Assembly (NCBI GenBank): GCA_001599815.1
Contig: BCIA01000007.1
Span: 620,001 to 684,000, forward strand
Origin: Furcasterigmium furcatum
Taxonomy: Eukaryota > Ascomycota > Sordariomycetes > Glomerellales > Plectosphaerellaceae
Direction of reading: 5' to 3'
Length of the DNA: 64,000 bases
The translations under genes were made by a program, and so were the position numbers. The notes beneath the pieces were generated by a model that saw only the letters and a list, made by a program, of their open reading frames with translations, had not been told where the DNA came from and made no database searches. Shown in pieces: positions 50,395 to 62,833 of this stretch (positions are counted from its first letter, which is position 1; every line of letters begins with the position of its first letter).

Positions 50395-52639
50395 TCATCC
50401 CTGCCCTTCGTTTGACTCGTCCATCTGCATCGACTGTGATGTGAAGTCCATGCCGGTGTCCATGAGACCGAAGAGCGGATCGGGCGGGAAGTCCGCATCG
50501 AGGCCCGGCCGGAACCCAGCCAATTCAAAGTCTCCCGTTGCCCAGTTACCCATGGGGAACATGTTCAAGATGGCGTCCAGGTCGAAACTGCCAATGTTCT
50601 GCTCCACGGCCGGTGTCTCTTCTGCATTGCCGTCAGTGCCATTATCCTGCGGGACGGCGACCGCAGCCGACTGCTCACCTATGCTGGTGTCCAGCTGATT
50701 GACCTCGATGAGTCGCCGAATGATGCTCGCCGGCTTCGCCACGCCCGGGTTCGCCAGGCACAGCTCATCGAGGCACTTGAGGCTCGCGACCAGCAGCGAC
50801 AGGTGTTCCCTGCCGTGCTGGTCCCTGGCCGCGGCGTTGCGCACGTGGATGGTGCAGGCCACGTACACTGTGTAGCCGAGGACGTAAGGGGCGCCCGAGA
50901 GGCTGAAGGTGGTCTTGTAGGCGAGGGAGATGCTGGTGATGCACCGTGCTGCCGCGGTGCAGCTCTCCCAGGATTTTACTGGGGGCTCCGCCGAGCGGAG
51001 ATGGCCGTCGGATATGAAGGGGCGGTGGACGAGGATGATGAGCGAATAGTACAGGTTGTGGAGGATCATGACATTGGGAGGCTGGTGGGATGGGGTCGAT
51101 GTCTCGCCGGGCGCGAGCCACGGCTGGAAGTCGAGCTCGGGCGAGAGATTGTCCTTCCAGTGTTGGAGGGCGTTTTCCACCTGCTGGAGGCTGTTTTGGG
51201 CGTTGGAGAAAGTGGCGCCCACGACGTAGAAGCGGTTGATGATGGTTGTCATGATTTTGGAAAGGAGGCAGAGCTGTTGGAAGGCGGAGACCGAGCGCAG
51301 TGGGACATTTTGATTTCCTTGGGAGAGGGATGGAGGGGGCGCCCTAGGATCCATAGGCGGCACGAACGGCTCTCGTTCCTCGTAGAGATCGAGGAAGTCT
51401 CGTGATACCTGAGAGTCGCGTAAATTGATGGCCACGGGACGTCCGAGGTACAGGCTCTGCAGCTTGTCGCATACGAACGCGCCCCAGAAGACGCGACGGC
51501 GGATCTCGACGTCTTCCGGGTTGTCCGTGGTTTCCATTGGGTCGAGGTGGAGGCCGAGATCGTAGACCATGCGCAGGGCGTATCCGGTGTACAGCCATCC
51601 CTTGGAGGTCTCACCGCGAGCGTTGAACGTCGACCCAAGAAGCAGAAGACCAATGACAGTGGTAATTTGGGGGCGAATGAGTAGAGATTCCTGAGAGAGG
51701 AGTTGGTCGCATCGACGGAAGAACCGCTTGCCGGCGGTCGAAGGGTCGTGGATGTCGTCGCGGACTTGGAGGGATGCCGAGAACTTGCTTGCACAGGCGA
51801 AGATGGCGTTGAGCAGAAACACGGAGCAATTTGGGCCGTCGGATTGAAGGTCACGCATGATGGCTGGCCGGTAGGTCAGGAGAAAGGAGTGGTGTTGTCG
51901 CTGCCAGTGCAGATTCAGCAGGGACATGGCTAGGTCGATGGGGGTGCCGTCGATGGAGGCCAAGCTTGAGATGGTAGGCTCAAGCTGGCGCTGAAGGGCG
52001 GCGTTCGCGATGAGGCTGTTGCGGGCATGGTCGTGCGTTGCAGCCCGTCCCCTAGTAGAGGGCGATGTGGCGGCATCACTCTTGGTGGGGTTGTGCAGTG
52101 CTGATGACGGGCCGAAGATGCTGTGCCTTCCAGCTTCATCCACCGATATGAAGTGAGCGATGTCGAGCTCGTCATCGTCCGATGAGGCCAGCAGCGGCTC
52201 TGTGCTGTTCTGCCGTGGGCGCAGCTGCCTCCGCGCAGGACTCGAGGAGCGCTCTATGCCAGTGTCGGATAACCGGACCTGGCCATGCTCGTCGACCGTT
52301 CTCGCGAGGATCGACTCTCGTTCTTCCTGGTCGGAGCGACTCAGTCTCACGATGAGTGACTCGAGGGCAGCCTTCTGCCGCTGGAGCTCCTCAATCCGGG
52401 AGAAGGTTGGCCTGGAGGTCATAGTCAGAGCCGCGAACTGTTTTAAGTAGCCACCAACTGGCCAGCGAGCTGCCGACGTACCTCTTGCGTGGTGTCTCGA
52501 TGCGGTAGACACACTCGCGGTCTTGGCCGACGCACGCGGAGCACCGAGGCTGCGCGGCGTCGCATCGGATCTTCTTCGCCCGACAGATCACACATGCCTT
52601 GGCCAGTATCTTCGGTCGACGAGCAGGGGAGGGCCCCAT
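50395..52639 (-). CDS. Zn2Cys6 transcription factor
   Basis: Nuclear regulator of 724 residues from exons 52639-52482 and 52411-50395. The binuclear zinc cluster is complete: Cys16, Cys19, Cys26, Cys33, Cys36 and Cys43 (CVICRAKKIRCDAAQPRCSACVGQDREC). The intron splits the linker after TPRKR. A short coiled-coil dimerisation element follows (RIEELQRQKAALESLIVRL, about 55-75). The fungal-specific middle homology region (about 195-560) has LLNLHWQRQHHSFLLTYRPA, GWLYTGYALRMVYDLGLHLD and RRRVFWGAFVCDKLQSLYLGRP. The acidic C-terminus with DLDAILNMFPMGNW and LFGLMDTGMDF could activate transcription. Proximity suggests, but does not show, control of the neighbouring pectate lyase, whose promoter carries an inverted CGG triplet. 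Confidence 0.92.
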
Positions 52640-53447
52640 GATCGGAAGTGCCTCAGTGTTCGGGGGTGTCCAGTGACGGCTTGGATGGATGAGTTCGAGG
52701 GGAGAAAAAGTACAAGTAACTGCACCACCAGTGAGGGTTGACGTTATCGGAGCCTCGGCTTATCGGGAGCTGAGGTCATGATCGCCGCACTACAGGCGGC
52801 ATGTGGGGGGCAGTGCACTGTTAGAGGTGCCTGAGTGGAGCCCAGTACACCGGCCTTCCATCGAAGCAGACTCGGAACAGGTATGGCCGGTCCAAGCTAT
52901 GTTGCCCTTGAATTACCTGGGTTCAACTTGTAATTGATCTCTGCGAAGTGCACGCCATACTCCACGGGAGTAGATTTCTTCATGTGCACTGCATGGCTGA
53001 CAGGTGCTGTCCAGGCGAAGTTACAAGCGGGCAGGGGCCGGCTGTCAATAATGTAGTTGTCGAATGATAGGAGCAGTGAAGGATCTGCTTGCAGTGGTGT
53101 AAATCTCTCTAGTCACTATTCACCATAACGCACAGTGGACTTGACAGGCAACAGAGTGCTCACAATGTTGCAAATACGTCAGCCCCTCAAAGACATCTGA
53201 GCCTGAATCCGTGCCTGCCATCCTAAACATCAACGATCCTGGTAGGGATGCAGAGCACTAAGAGCCATACTTGTAGTTGCTCTAGTACCCTCGGACGGAA
53301 CAAGATAGCTTGAAATCATAACACCACAATGTCGGGGGGCATTCCGCATCCCGGTCATCAAGACCGCATGTCTCGAAGCACCAAAACCGCCGCGCATACT
53401 GTACGCTCCCAGGGTCCTCTTCTTGGTGCAACCACACCTAGAAATGA
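52640..53447. other. Intergenic region, relatively AT-rich
   Basis: Promoter of the Zn2Cys6 gene and 3' flank of the next gene. No gene or known element recognised. Confidence 0.55.
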
Positions 53448-54536
53448 TTACTCAGGATTACTCCCGAGATCAGGGATGAGATCTGGGAACCTCTGCCACT
53501 GAGCCAGAACTACTTCGTCCTCGGCGCCAGACCTCTCATGAGCGGTGATTAGGTCATTAAGAGCCCAGTTGATACGCTCAACATCTCGAGCCCAGGCTTC
53601 CTCGCGGAAGCTATCCGGCCACCCGTACTTACGCAGGGCCTTGCCGATCGCCAGACCTTGGAGATCCTTGAAGCGAATGAGTATGGGAACGGACAGGAAA
53701 GTCCAGCTGGAAGAGTCCAGCTGTGAGTGTACTCACCGACGAATATACCCACCAACCATCATGTGGAACCGCGGTACAATCCAGAAGGCCCCTAATGCAA
53801 TTCCTGAGAACCGATGGCGCGTGGTAGGTGGCCCAATTCCTATAATGACGGTCGTCATCGGGCCTTTCCAGCTGCGTCTTTTTCCCAGCATCGTCGGGTC
53901 TCTCCAAAGTAAACCTCGGCCGGTAGTGGCCTCTGTCGGGCCACTCGACGAGTCCCCAGATGATCCGGAAGGCGTCTTCATTGTGTCACCATGATCAGTT
54001 GTCAAGCCTGACACGTAAGGGTCCCAAGGCAACTACGCACTCTTCTTGAGATCTAAGATCCAGGTAATACCCTCGCCCTCATACGGGATGGTCAGCGCGA
54101 CGTCATGAGGTAGCATATAGATGCCGTCGGTGCTGCTCGGCGGGTCGTCGGAAACACCTGTCGAGAATTGCTCCATATCGTGCGGGTCGCGGCATAACTT
54201 GAGATGGTCCGGTCTCAGGTAATTCAGGACCTCGGCCTCCAAAAAGATGAACGATTGCCCCCCGCTCGCTGTCGAGTACGGCAGGCGCTCGATGAGCGAC
54301 ACAGCTTCCGGGCTCATACCCAGATCGCCATAGAGGCGATCCGTGTCCAGGTTCGGATGCCTGCCTGTGTCTTGCGGCGGAAAGACGACTTCCTCGCGTC
54401 GGAAGTGGCGGAGTTTAATTAGGAGGGAGTACACCTCAGTCCAGAGCGCGACGAACTCGTCCTCGTTGAAAGCTTCCGGGGAGTCGGGGTCCGGCTCCGT
54501 CCAGACGATTGGTGCAGTCTGCCAGGGCTGCGGCAT
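53448..54536 (-). CDS. Hypothetical fungal protein, spliced
   Basis: Exons 54536-54041, 53975-53753 and 53706-53448 give 325 residues. The first exon starts MPQPWQTAPIVWTEPDPDSPEAFNEDEFVALWTEVYSLLIKL-like, with acidic and aromatic residues and a helix LWTEVYSLLIKLRHF. The middle exon reads FRIIWGLVEWPDRGHYRPRFTLERP and the last LSVPILIRFKDLQGLAIGKALRKYGWPDSFREEAWARDVERINWALNDL, clearly coding in quality. The last intron is the weakest point: GTGGGT to CTTCCAG, only 46 bases; an alternative donor GTGAGT at 53744 would shift the frame and stop early. No signal peptide, membrane segment or known domain is visible. I do not recognise the family. Confidence 0.68.
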
Positions 54537-54812
54537 GGTGGAAAAGGGAGTCGTCCCGACCGACGCAACTGGGAACGAACGAATGTGCTACGCGGCAAGG
54601 CTTGAAAGTGTGAGGAATCCTCAAATGGCTGCCACGTTGCATTAAGTACTCATATGAGGCACGCAGATGAAATGAGTAAGCAGCTTTGTGGTCGCACGCA
54701 TCCAATCCTTTTGGTATTCCAAGAGCCGCCAAGCGTGGCTGCTGCTGCAGGCGAGGGGCGCTGCAGTCTAGAATCAAGATGAGTGTCTGATGCCCCTCGA
54801 AGTAGGTACAGT

Positions 54813-54843
54813 GAGCTGAGGTTGCCCTCTGGTCAGTGCCAGG
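54813..54843. repeat. Direct repeat, copy 1 (31 bp)
   Basis: GAGCTGAGGTTGCCCTCTGG and the 11 following bases are identical to 55077-55107. The similarity fades on both sides (TGATGCCCCTC upstream of both copies), so a longer duplicated segment has diverged. Confidence 0.85.
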
Positions 54844-55076
54844 ACAATGGTGTATCCCTTCTAGGATGAGACTCGATCTGGAGCGGTCGAGGTGGTTGTT
54901 CCGAAGGCGGCGAACCTCCATGCGACATTCCATGGTGCGGCTCCGGCTCCGGCCCCGGTCTGGATGGATCAGACCCGAAGGCGCCGGGCCGCGGGCGTCC
55001 TAGTATATAGCATGCCCCACCCATGGGACTGCGGCACGCTAACTGCCGTGAGTGATGAGTTTGATGCCCCTCTGGC

Positions 55077-55107
55077 GAGCTGAGGTTGCCCTCTGGTCAG
55101 TGCCAGG
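55077..55107. repeat. Direct repeat, copy 2 (31 bp)
   Basis: Identical to the copy 264 bases upstream; see that entry. Confidence 0.85.
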
Positions 55108-55515
55108 GTAGTGATGTAGACCTTCCCAGATGATGGTGATGGCGATGACGGCCGCCGTTGCGCCATTTGATCTGGCCCTCCTCAACACCTAGCTACCTCA
55201 AGGGCAAAGTAAATCTGCTGATTCTCGTCCCGAGGGATATGTGTTGACCCCCCACCTGCGCCAATCAGCATCGCGACAGACACGACGGCTTGTGCCGCGA
55301 GACGCGGCTCATCGCCCCTGAACCCTCGACTCGAGCCTAGCCATCACCACCAACCCCACAAGTTCCACACCCATCATGGGGACCCCAGACTCGTGAGACT
55401 TGCTTAAAAGACCTGGCGGTCCGGGTGCTTGGGTCGACATGCGAGGGTTGAAGAGCATCTCATTCTTGAGCATAACATCTCACCCAGCCTCAGTGACCAC
55501 ATCGCAACCTTCACC

Positions 55516-56514
55516 ATGACGCAGAAGATCTTCAAGAACGTCCTCATCACCGGCGCGGCGGGCTTCCTCGGCCCCATGCTGGCCGCCCGCCTGCTTAGCG
55601 ACCCCTCCTATCGCGTGGTCCTGACGGATCTCGTCCAGCCCAAGGTCCCCGCCAAGGTCGCCTACCCGGAGAACTGCGTCTGCATCCAGGCCGACCTCAC
55701 CAACCCCGAGTCCCTGTCCAAGCTCCTGAGCGCCGCCCCCGAGTGGCACGCCCTCTTCATCTTCCACGGCATCATGTCCGTCGGCTCCGAGGAGAACCCC
55801 GCCCTGTCCCAGAAGGTCAACATCGAGGCTACGCGCGCCCTGCTGCTCGCCATCGCCGAGCTGTCCAAGGGCGCCGCCAAGAAGCCCCGTGTCGTGTACA
55901 CCTCCAGCCAGGCCGTCTACGGGCCCCCCTACACCAACAAGGGTCCCATCACCGACGACACCCCGGCCACCCCCGACGGCGTCTACGGCACCCACAAGCT
56001 CATGACCGAGTTCTTCATCAACGACCTCCACCGCCGCGGCCACCTGGACGCCTTCTCCGTGCGCCTCCCCACCGTCACCGTCCGCCCCGGCGCCCCCTCC
56101 CGCTCCGCCGCCGCCTTCCTGAGCGGCATCGTGCGCGAGCCCATGGCCGGCCTGGACTGCATCGTCCCCACCGACGACCGCTCCATCCAGCAGGTCATCT
56201 GCAGCCCGCGCGTCATGATCGAGAACTTCGTGCGCGTCATGAACGCCCCCTCGGACGCCATGCCCTCCAACCTCCGCGCCATCTACATGCCCGGCATCAC
56301 CGTCACCATCCAGGAGATGTATGACGCCTTCGTCATCGTCTGCGGCGCCGACAAGCTCAAGTACCTCAAGGTCCAGCGCGACGAGGAGGCCGAGAGGCTG
56401 CTCAAGGGCTGGCCCCAGTCCGGCGACTTCGGCAACGCGAGGAGGATCGGCCTCGCTTTCGACGAGAACTGCGTGCAGATCTTCCAGGAGTACGTGGACA
56501 GTCTGAAGGAGTAG
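55516..56514 (+). CDS. NAD-dependent epimerase/dehydratase (D-erythronate dehydrogenase-like)
   Basis: Intronless, 332 residues, from the ATG at 55516 (upstream frame has no ATG). Extended short-chain dehydrogenase: Rossmann motif TGAAGFLG (about 11-18), acidic strand end VLTDLVQP binding the NAD ribose, ADLTNPESL, FIFHGIMSVGSEENP, VVYTSSQAVYG with the catalytic Ser region, and YGTHK (Tyr-x3-Lys). The HGIMSVGSEENP and RLPTVTVRPGAPSRSAAAFLSGIVREP motifs match the subgroup that contains D-erythronate dehydrogenase (DenD) and related sugar-acid enzymes. Cytosolic. Codon choice is strongly C-biased at third positions compared with its neighbours, as in well-expressed genes. The exact sugar substrate is unknown. 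Confidence 0.9.
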   Translation: MTQKIFKNVLITGAAGFLGPMLAARLLSDPSYRVVLTDLVQPKVPAKVAYPENCVCIQADLTNPESLSKLLSAAPEWHALFIFHGIMSVGSEENPALSQKVNIEATRALLLAIAELSKGAAKKPRVVYTSSQAVYGPPYTNKGPITDDTPATPDGVYGTHKLMTEFFINDLHRRGHLDAFSVRLPTVTVRPGAPSRSAAAFLSGIVREPMAGLDCIVPTDDRSIQQVICSPRVMIENFVRVMNAPSDAMPSNLRAIYMPGITVTIQEMYDAFVIVCGADKLKYLKVQRDEEAERLLKGWPQSGDFGNARRIGLAFDENCVQIFQEYVDSLKE

Positions 56515-59500
56515 AGAGGATACCCACTGTAGATGCGTAATGAATAGGAACATGAACTGTTACAGTAAAGCTGAATGCGACGAATCGTTTGAGATGCCTG
56601 AGATTTCATTCTTGCGACGGGTTTGGGGTGAGTATGACCTCGACCGTCTATGAAGATGTAAGAAAAAGTGAGAGCTTATGAGTCTGTGAGTTGAGCCGCG
56701 GTTGCGATCTGCAGAGCGAACAAGACACTAGAAAAGAGATGGTAGAGACAAGTGGCCAAGAAAATGCCTGTTGTCATGGAGGTTTCGGTGAGAGGGTGCA
56801 GACCTTTGCCCGTCTTCTGCTGATTTGTGTTGTGATATGGTCGAAGCCAAACGCACGCAAGGAATGATGAGAGATGGATGGGTTCGTGTGAGTATTCATC
56901 ATCGCACCGAGGGGATGAGTTTCGTGGAGCAAGAAAATCATGTGTGGTGTCAATTCCCTTGCAGTCTCACCATCTGCATGCTGGAGAGCATTATCCTCTC
57001 CTGCGCCATTCTCGTGTGCACCATGTCGCCGGTTGCGAGTTCGCCTCCTTCCGCTGGTCTCTATCGATGCGTGGTCAATCATCATGGCTAATGAATGTCA
57101 GCTCAGCTGCCAACCGTTGCACAAGTTGATGGTGAGAGTTCGTGTTCTTATAGTAGAAGCAGGCGAGGGACAAATACATTGCCATCTTTCGGTATGGTGG
57201 ATTTATCAACCAGCCGGCAACCGGGCCTCATCCGTCCACAATATTTTGCCCCATATTCTGAAAGAAAAGAATAATACAGGCCCTTAGGACAGGCCAGGAC
57301 GTTTATTACGGAGTGATCATCATTCCGGCGTGATGTTGTTGATGGTACTCTCAACCTGCCAACCGCGTACCCAGCCACAGACTTACCAGCCATCTTGTTT
57401 TGTGACAGCGGGTTTCTAAGAATTCGAACCAGACATCATAGAAGTATGGTCAGTGCCATTCCGCATACGCCCCTCGCAAATCCAATTCACCCCTATCATT
57501 GGGCCATCGCCGTGCAGTAGGGCGCCCCCAGGGCGACTTGTCAGGCCCAGACACGGCACGGCTCGGTTGGAGGACAAGCCACTGACATGCCCGGAGGACC
57601 CTAGCAACTAAAGGAGCGCGCGGAGAAGATATCGCCTCCGTGACCAGGGCATATCCCATCTGCACGGGCACACGGCCCGCCAAGGGAGCGGCAGCCCTCA
57701 GAATAGGTGCCAGTGTCTGTCTGCTGCTGGGTGTCACCTACATGGATCGTGACGGTGCTGAGGCGATCCTGGGTGAGATATCGGGCATTGACATCTTGGA
57801 TGACCCGAGGCATTCCCTCTCGCTGTCTTAAGTCTACCAAGATTGGCGAGTAAACACGGCCCTTCCAATGAGGTGGAGGGTAGCGAGTAACGCAAAAGAC
57901 TTGCAGCGGAGGATATCCAGCCGGACAATTAATTCAATCAGTTGCATGCCGATGATCTCACATTTGACGGCTTTCTGTAAGGTCTCCAGGCCGGGGTGAC
58001 TGGGACTGCGGAGCGGCTGTGCAAGACTGAGAACGTGGGAAGAGTCAAGTCCCTGTCTGTAAAAGTACACCCAGCAGAAACTGATCAGCTACTAGTACTG
58101 TGCTGCAGCTCACAATGAGCACGGCTGTCATCGGCTGTCGCCTTCTCCAAAAGTATGGTTCGGTACTACTGTGACCACGATGGCTTGTCCACACACTATG
58201 ACGATCTCGGTCTATCTCTCTCGGAATGCTGCCCAACTTGTTTATTCCGGAATCCGGGCCGCCCCAAGTCAGCAGCGTTGGGTGCTTACAGCAGAGAACT
58301 AACGAGCATGAATCAACCCGGCTGATCTTGGGCATGCGAAGCCAGTGCTTGAAAAGAGGCCCCCGTCCAACGGAGTCCCTCCGAGTTCGTCATATGTGAT
58401 GATTATCAATGGGCAGTGGCAATGATTCATCTACTTGTAAGCTTCGAAGATTCGGTCAACCATCTTGGCCTTGGGACCCCGCATGACCGGAGATCACAAG
58501 CCAAGCGACGAGAACCCAGTGATTCCTCGTATTTCTCGTGGCCCTGCACAGCACGCGATCCAACGCGCCAGCGGGCAGCCCAGGAACCGCAAGCTGTCCC
58601 GGGCGCCAACAGCTCCCTAGAATCACGGCTCACCTCGCAGCCCGGGTGCCTGCATACCGTCCTCCATGGACGTCCCAAGGTCAGCAGAGCCCTGGCATGC
58701 GATCCTGCGGGCAGCCGCCCTCCCAATGGCGCCCGCTCCAGCCAGCATCACGGGCCATGCTGCGTTCCCGTTTGGGTCCCAGGCTGCGCTTCTCGCGCGT
58801 GGCGAATGGGCGAACGGGGCTGCCAGGGCCGCAGATGACTGCCCTCCTGGACGGACGTTGTCGACCTGGGTCGACCTGGGACGTCACATTGGAGGTGACA
58901 TTGAGCTGCAAGTGCGGCAGACGGCAAATTGGCCGAAGCTCCCGGCACGGCCAGCGCGAGGAAACGATCGACCAGGGCCGCCGTGAAACAAAACCTGCCA
59001 GATCCTTGCCAGCCTCGCTGCGACGCTGCGCTGCCCTCCTCCTCTCTCTCTTCTCCCTGGTCGACTCGACCGGGGGGGCGGGCGAGCTTCGAGCCAAACT
59101 CGGTGAAATAGGCTAAACTACGGATGGGGTCACTGCAATCTACGGTCATCTCAGGCTCGTCGGTAGCGTGACGACGGCCGGCCTGGACAGAGCTTGGACC
59201 GATGACACTGTGCCCGCTTGGCTGGGCCGAAGGATTGGATTGTCGGCGGTGGCCGGCCAGGCTACCTGGTGACCTCGGTTGCACGGCCAGGGAGAGTACT
59301 GACACAAGCCCTTTCGAAGCATCAAGCATGAATGGCGATGATAGCATCACCGCTGACCAAGCAGAGACTCAATGCGGAAGCGTCCTGTCCGGCAGGCGCA
59401 GCGCTTGACACTGCAAGGACCTCACGTGGCGAACGTCAGATAATGCTGTGTTGTCTGTCTGGCACCCCGGCTAAAGTCCGTGTTGCAGTGTGCAGCCAGC

Positions 59501-60500
59501 GTTCTGGCAATCCGAGGAGGGGGAGAGGGGGGGTTGCGAAGGGGGGCCGGTGCCGTCTCGGCGGCGTCTGTGCGGCAGCGTGGCCTCGCTCGCTGCCTCG
59601 CACTCGGCGATGCTGCTGCTCTGAGCGAAAGCTGGAGAAGGCTGAGGGATGGGATGGCAGGTGGCATGGAGATGGTCCGGGACCACGGAGCTCGGGAAAT
59701 TCTCCGGCATGTGCCTAAAACATATACCCAGACAGCGCTTCCCCCTTGCTGTTGCAGGATGCATGACATGGGAGAGGGCATCAAACGGGACAAGAGTTCA
59801 GTCTCTGCATCAGAAAGTGCTGTTTTTACCCGGCTGGAGTCGGCGACCGGCCTGATTAGCTGACGAAATTAACAGAACGTCCGAGGGATGCTGTTCAATG
59901 GAGTGGCAGTGCTGGGAGCTTTTAGTAAAAGATGAAGCTTTCGAGACGCCGCCAAGTTGAGTCGAGGGCCTCGGGGTCGGGCCATCCGACGGAGGCATAG
60001 TTCTTGGGCTAGACATGACGCACGGCGAGGGCAAAGCCTCGGCCTGAAGAGGAAACTCGCCAGTCGCGCTCGGATCGAAGGACAAACGGGACGCGGACAG
60101 TGGTTCCGTAGCGTCTTTTGGCGGCTGATGAGAGGTCGAGAATAGCAGGTCTTCAGGGGGGCACGAGGTTTTGGTCTAGAGGTTGAGAGAGAGGCCATGA
60201 CGGCGTGTTAATGTAGTTGTAGCTTTTCGAGAGGCTCTTCTTGGCCAGGTGTCACAACCCATTCCAGAGTCAGGACTGTCCTTGTTACCGCGGGCGCGTG
60301 AATCACCTGCCAGCTGCTGCTGCTGCGAGGCGTGCCCAGCGCCAACCCCCAACCCAGCCAGGCCTGAATGCAGCAGCATAGCAATGGAGGCCCGCTGGGG
60401 GATGAAATGGGCGTGTGCAGGGGCATGATAGACAGGGGTTCCCTGGCCTGTCACCAGCGCCCCGGCAAAATGACCACATTCACCAGTTCCTGATCCGAGC
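56515..60500. other. Gene-poor region, left part
   Basis: No supported gene over about 4 kb. Between 58.4 and 60.2 kb both strands stay open in several frames (up to about 200 codons), which is explained by GC-rich sequence; none shows a domain, consistent codon pattern or splice structure. Confidence 0.5.
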
Positions 60501-62833
60501 CGGGCACGCACCTCTGACAACTGAACCCCTGCTTTTCGTCTCATGTCTTTGTTCTGGCGGCGTTCTGGGACACAAGATTCCAGATCGCGTGGCATGAAGA
60601 CGTCGCCGACTCCCGAAGTCGGAACAGCGGATGCGTCGATCATTGATGCAAGGGTCGAGCTGAGTGGCGATGATGACGAGATTCGCCCTGCCAGAACGAC
60701 CGAGGACTGGGATTCATGGGCCGAGGGGATCAACGCTGGGTTCGGCTTGGCCAGCAACCAGCAAGCGGCACTCAATCTCGGAAGGTCGGAACCAACCCTT
60801 CCCATGCTTGCAGGTAGCTATTTCTTGTATGTACTGTGCCTGAAGGGTAGCGTAAGCCTAGGCCTGCAACCAGGTCCGGTCCATTATGACGGTATGGCCG
60901 AGGGCGGCCGGGAGGTTGGCTGCTGGACAATCCCTGTTTCTGGGCCCAAAGATATCGATGACCCGGGCGGGCTCGACGCCTCTTGGTCTCCTCCGAGGTA
61001 CCGTACGCACGTACGCCCGCGTCGCTCACCGCGTCAACGCCTGGGCGGTCCCTGGTCAGAGCAGGTACCTACATACTTGCACAGACATACATACATAGCC
61101 CTACATCTTCCTCATGCATGGCTTCTAACCCTCATGGATCCCACGCCCCCTGGTTCTCGAACATATGATCTGCCGTCCTACTCTCCCTCACCCTAGCCAC
61201 CCTGGGCCACCCTGGACACCGCCGAATGTAAGGTCCGGGATCGCGGGTAGCCCAAGAACAAGAACAAGCCACTGGACTGCTGCAGATGGCCGTGCTGCCT
61301 GGCGAGCTCGACGTGGGCTCCCAGCCACTAGATCTTGACAATCTCGCGCGGAGGAAAAAAGCAAGTCCCGCCTCTTGATCGATGTTCTCTGGTGATCTTG
61401 ATGGTTTCCCCAGACTCATAGATCCTTACTAGACGCCGGTTCCCAGCCACCAAGCCCTCCAGGCACGGCGCAGCACGCCCGCTGATGCCCCTCAGCGCCA
61501 ACGACAAAGATCCTTTCCTCACTGGCACCACTGGATATAGCTTCCTCCTTCTGATATACCCACCTACCGCTCCCCTTCACGCCATACGTCTACGCCGGCC
61601 TTCTAGGCCACCCGCTTCCAGGCGTGGGGAAATTGGCACCCAGCCGGTTGCTCTTCCGTCGCCGTGTCTGGCCCCAGTGCCTCCAACGAGCACGGCAAGG
61701 CCGTTGTCCGGAAAGTCTTCTCATTTCTTCCTCTCATGCTCCTCGTCAGATATCCTGCCCAAGCCCGTGCCTTGACAAGATCGCCCCGGCTTCCGATCTC
61801 GTCCCCCCGGGCCATGTCCCCCTCCTTGTCGGCTTACCATCATCTGACTGGCCTGCTCGGCATCCCTCCAGCCCTCCTCCCACCCCATGCTTTCCTTGTC
61901 TGATCGCCTCGCCGTCTGTTGCATCGTCGAGCAAAGACACCTGGCGTTGCCGCCGGCAGACACGCCCAAGAGCTGCTCGCCTCGATCCGGCGCGGTTCTC
62001 ATGCGCGTCTGGCCCCGCGCCATATACCGGACAGGCATCCCGCAATATCGCCACACACACACTCGCACACACGCACGCACACACATGCCCGCTTCGTCAA
62101 AGGCATTGTCCAGGACCCCCTAATTAGTCTCCGGCCACGTCATTATCCCCAATCAAGCGAACCTACAACACCACGACAGGAGAATATCTGAAACCCTCAT
62201 CTGCCATCACGGATCGGCATACCAGTGTTCCGCACACCGGCCATCATCCGACGCCGCCGGGCTGCTGCTTGCCTCTCGGTGCACGGTGATCCCCCGCCCT
62301 CCGCAGATACGACCATAGTCGTAGATCCTACAAAAGGATTCCCCCGATCCGCCGCTCCTCGAACGCCCCTTATCAGACGAGCGTCCCCGGACTTCAGACG
62401 AACTCGACCTTCCTCAAGGTCACATCGGACCAAGACACGCGCAGAGACCGCAGCGGTACCCTTGCCTCGCGCACGATCTTACCGCGGCTTAGCACTTGGA
62501 CATCGATCTACCAAGGCCCAAGGACGACATCATCTGCCTACAGGCCAAGCCTAGCCCCTTCAGACTCCTTCTGGTTTCGAACAAGGTGTGTGGTGGCATT
62601 ACAGGCCATGGGGTTGTGGAGGACAGAGTACTGACAGCGAGCTCCAAGTCCTGCATACACGGACAACACATACCAAAAGTCAACATCAACCTCGAAGCCT
62701 TGCGCAAGCTTCACAGAACAGAATAGACCGGAGCTGTGTCAGGGCACAACCAACTTCAGGCAGAGTTGGGTCTCGCGGCTGCCTTCTAGAGAAACTCGCA
62801 ACATCCTGGCGCCGTGCGCCCCAGAGAACTACG
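60501..62833. other. Promoter and probable long leader of the velvet gene
   Basis: No supported gene. The plus strand becomes C/T- and C/A-rich from about 61480, typical of long 5' leaders of fungal developmental regulators, and includes a CA-rich microsatellite. Confidence 0.45.
62051..62085. repeat. CA-rich imperfect microsatellite
   Basis: Roughly 35 bases of (CA)n interrupted by TCG and CG dinucleotides (CACACACACTCGCACACACG...). Confidence 0.85.

Larger units (their letters stand above)
54537..55515. other. Intergenic region with a 31-bp direct repeat
   Basis: No gene. The two repeat copies are listed separately. The last 100 bases are the promoter and leader of the epimerase gene. Confidence 0.55.

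Noticed and set aside
58400..60200. Several open frames of 100-200 codons on both strands
   Set aside because: They overlap each other in many frames as expected for GC-rich sequence and show no domains, signal peptides or splice structure.
60176..61196. Opposing open frames of about 210 codons
   Set aside because: Mutually overlapping, no recognisable motif, abundant Pro/Arg/Ser; not supported as genes.
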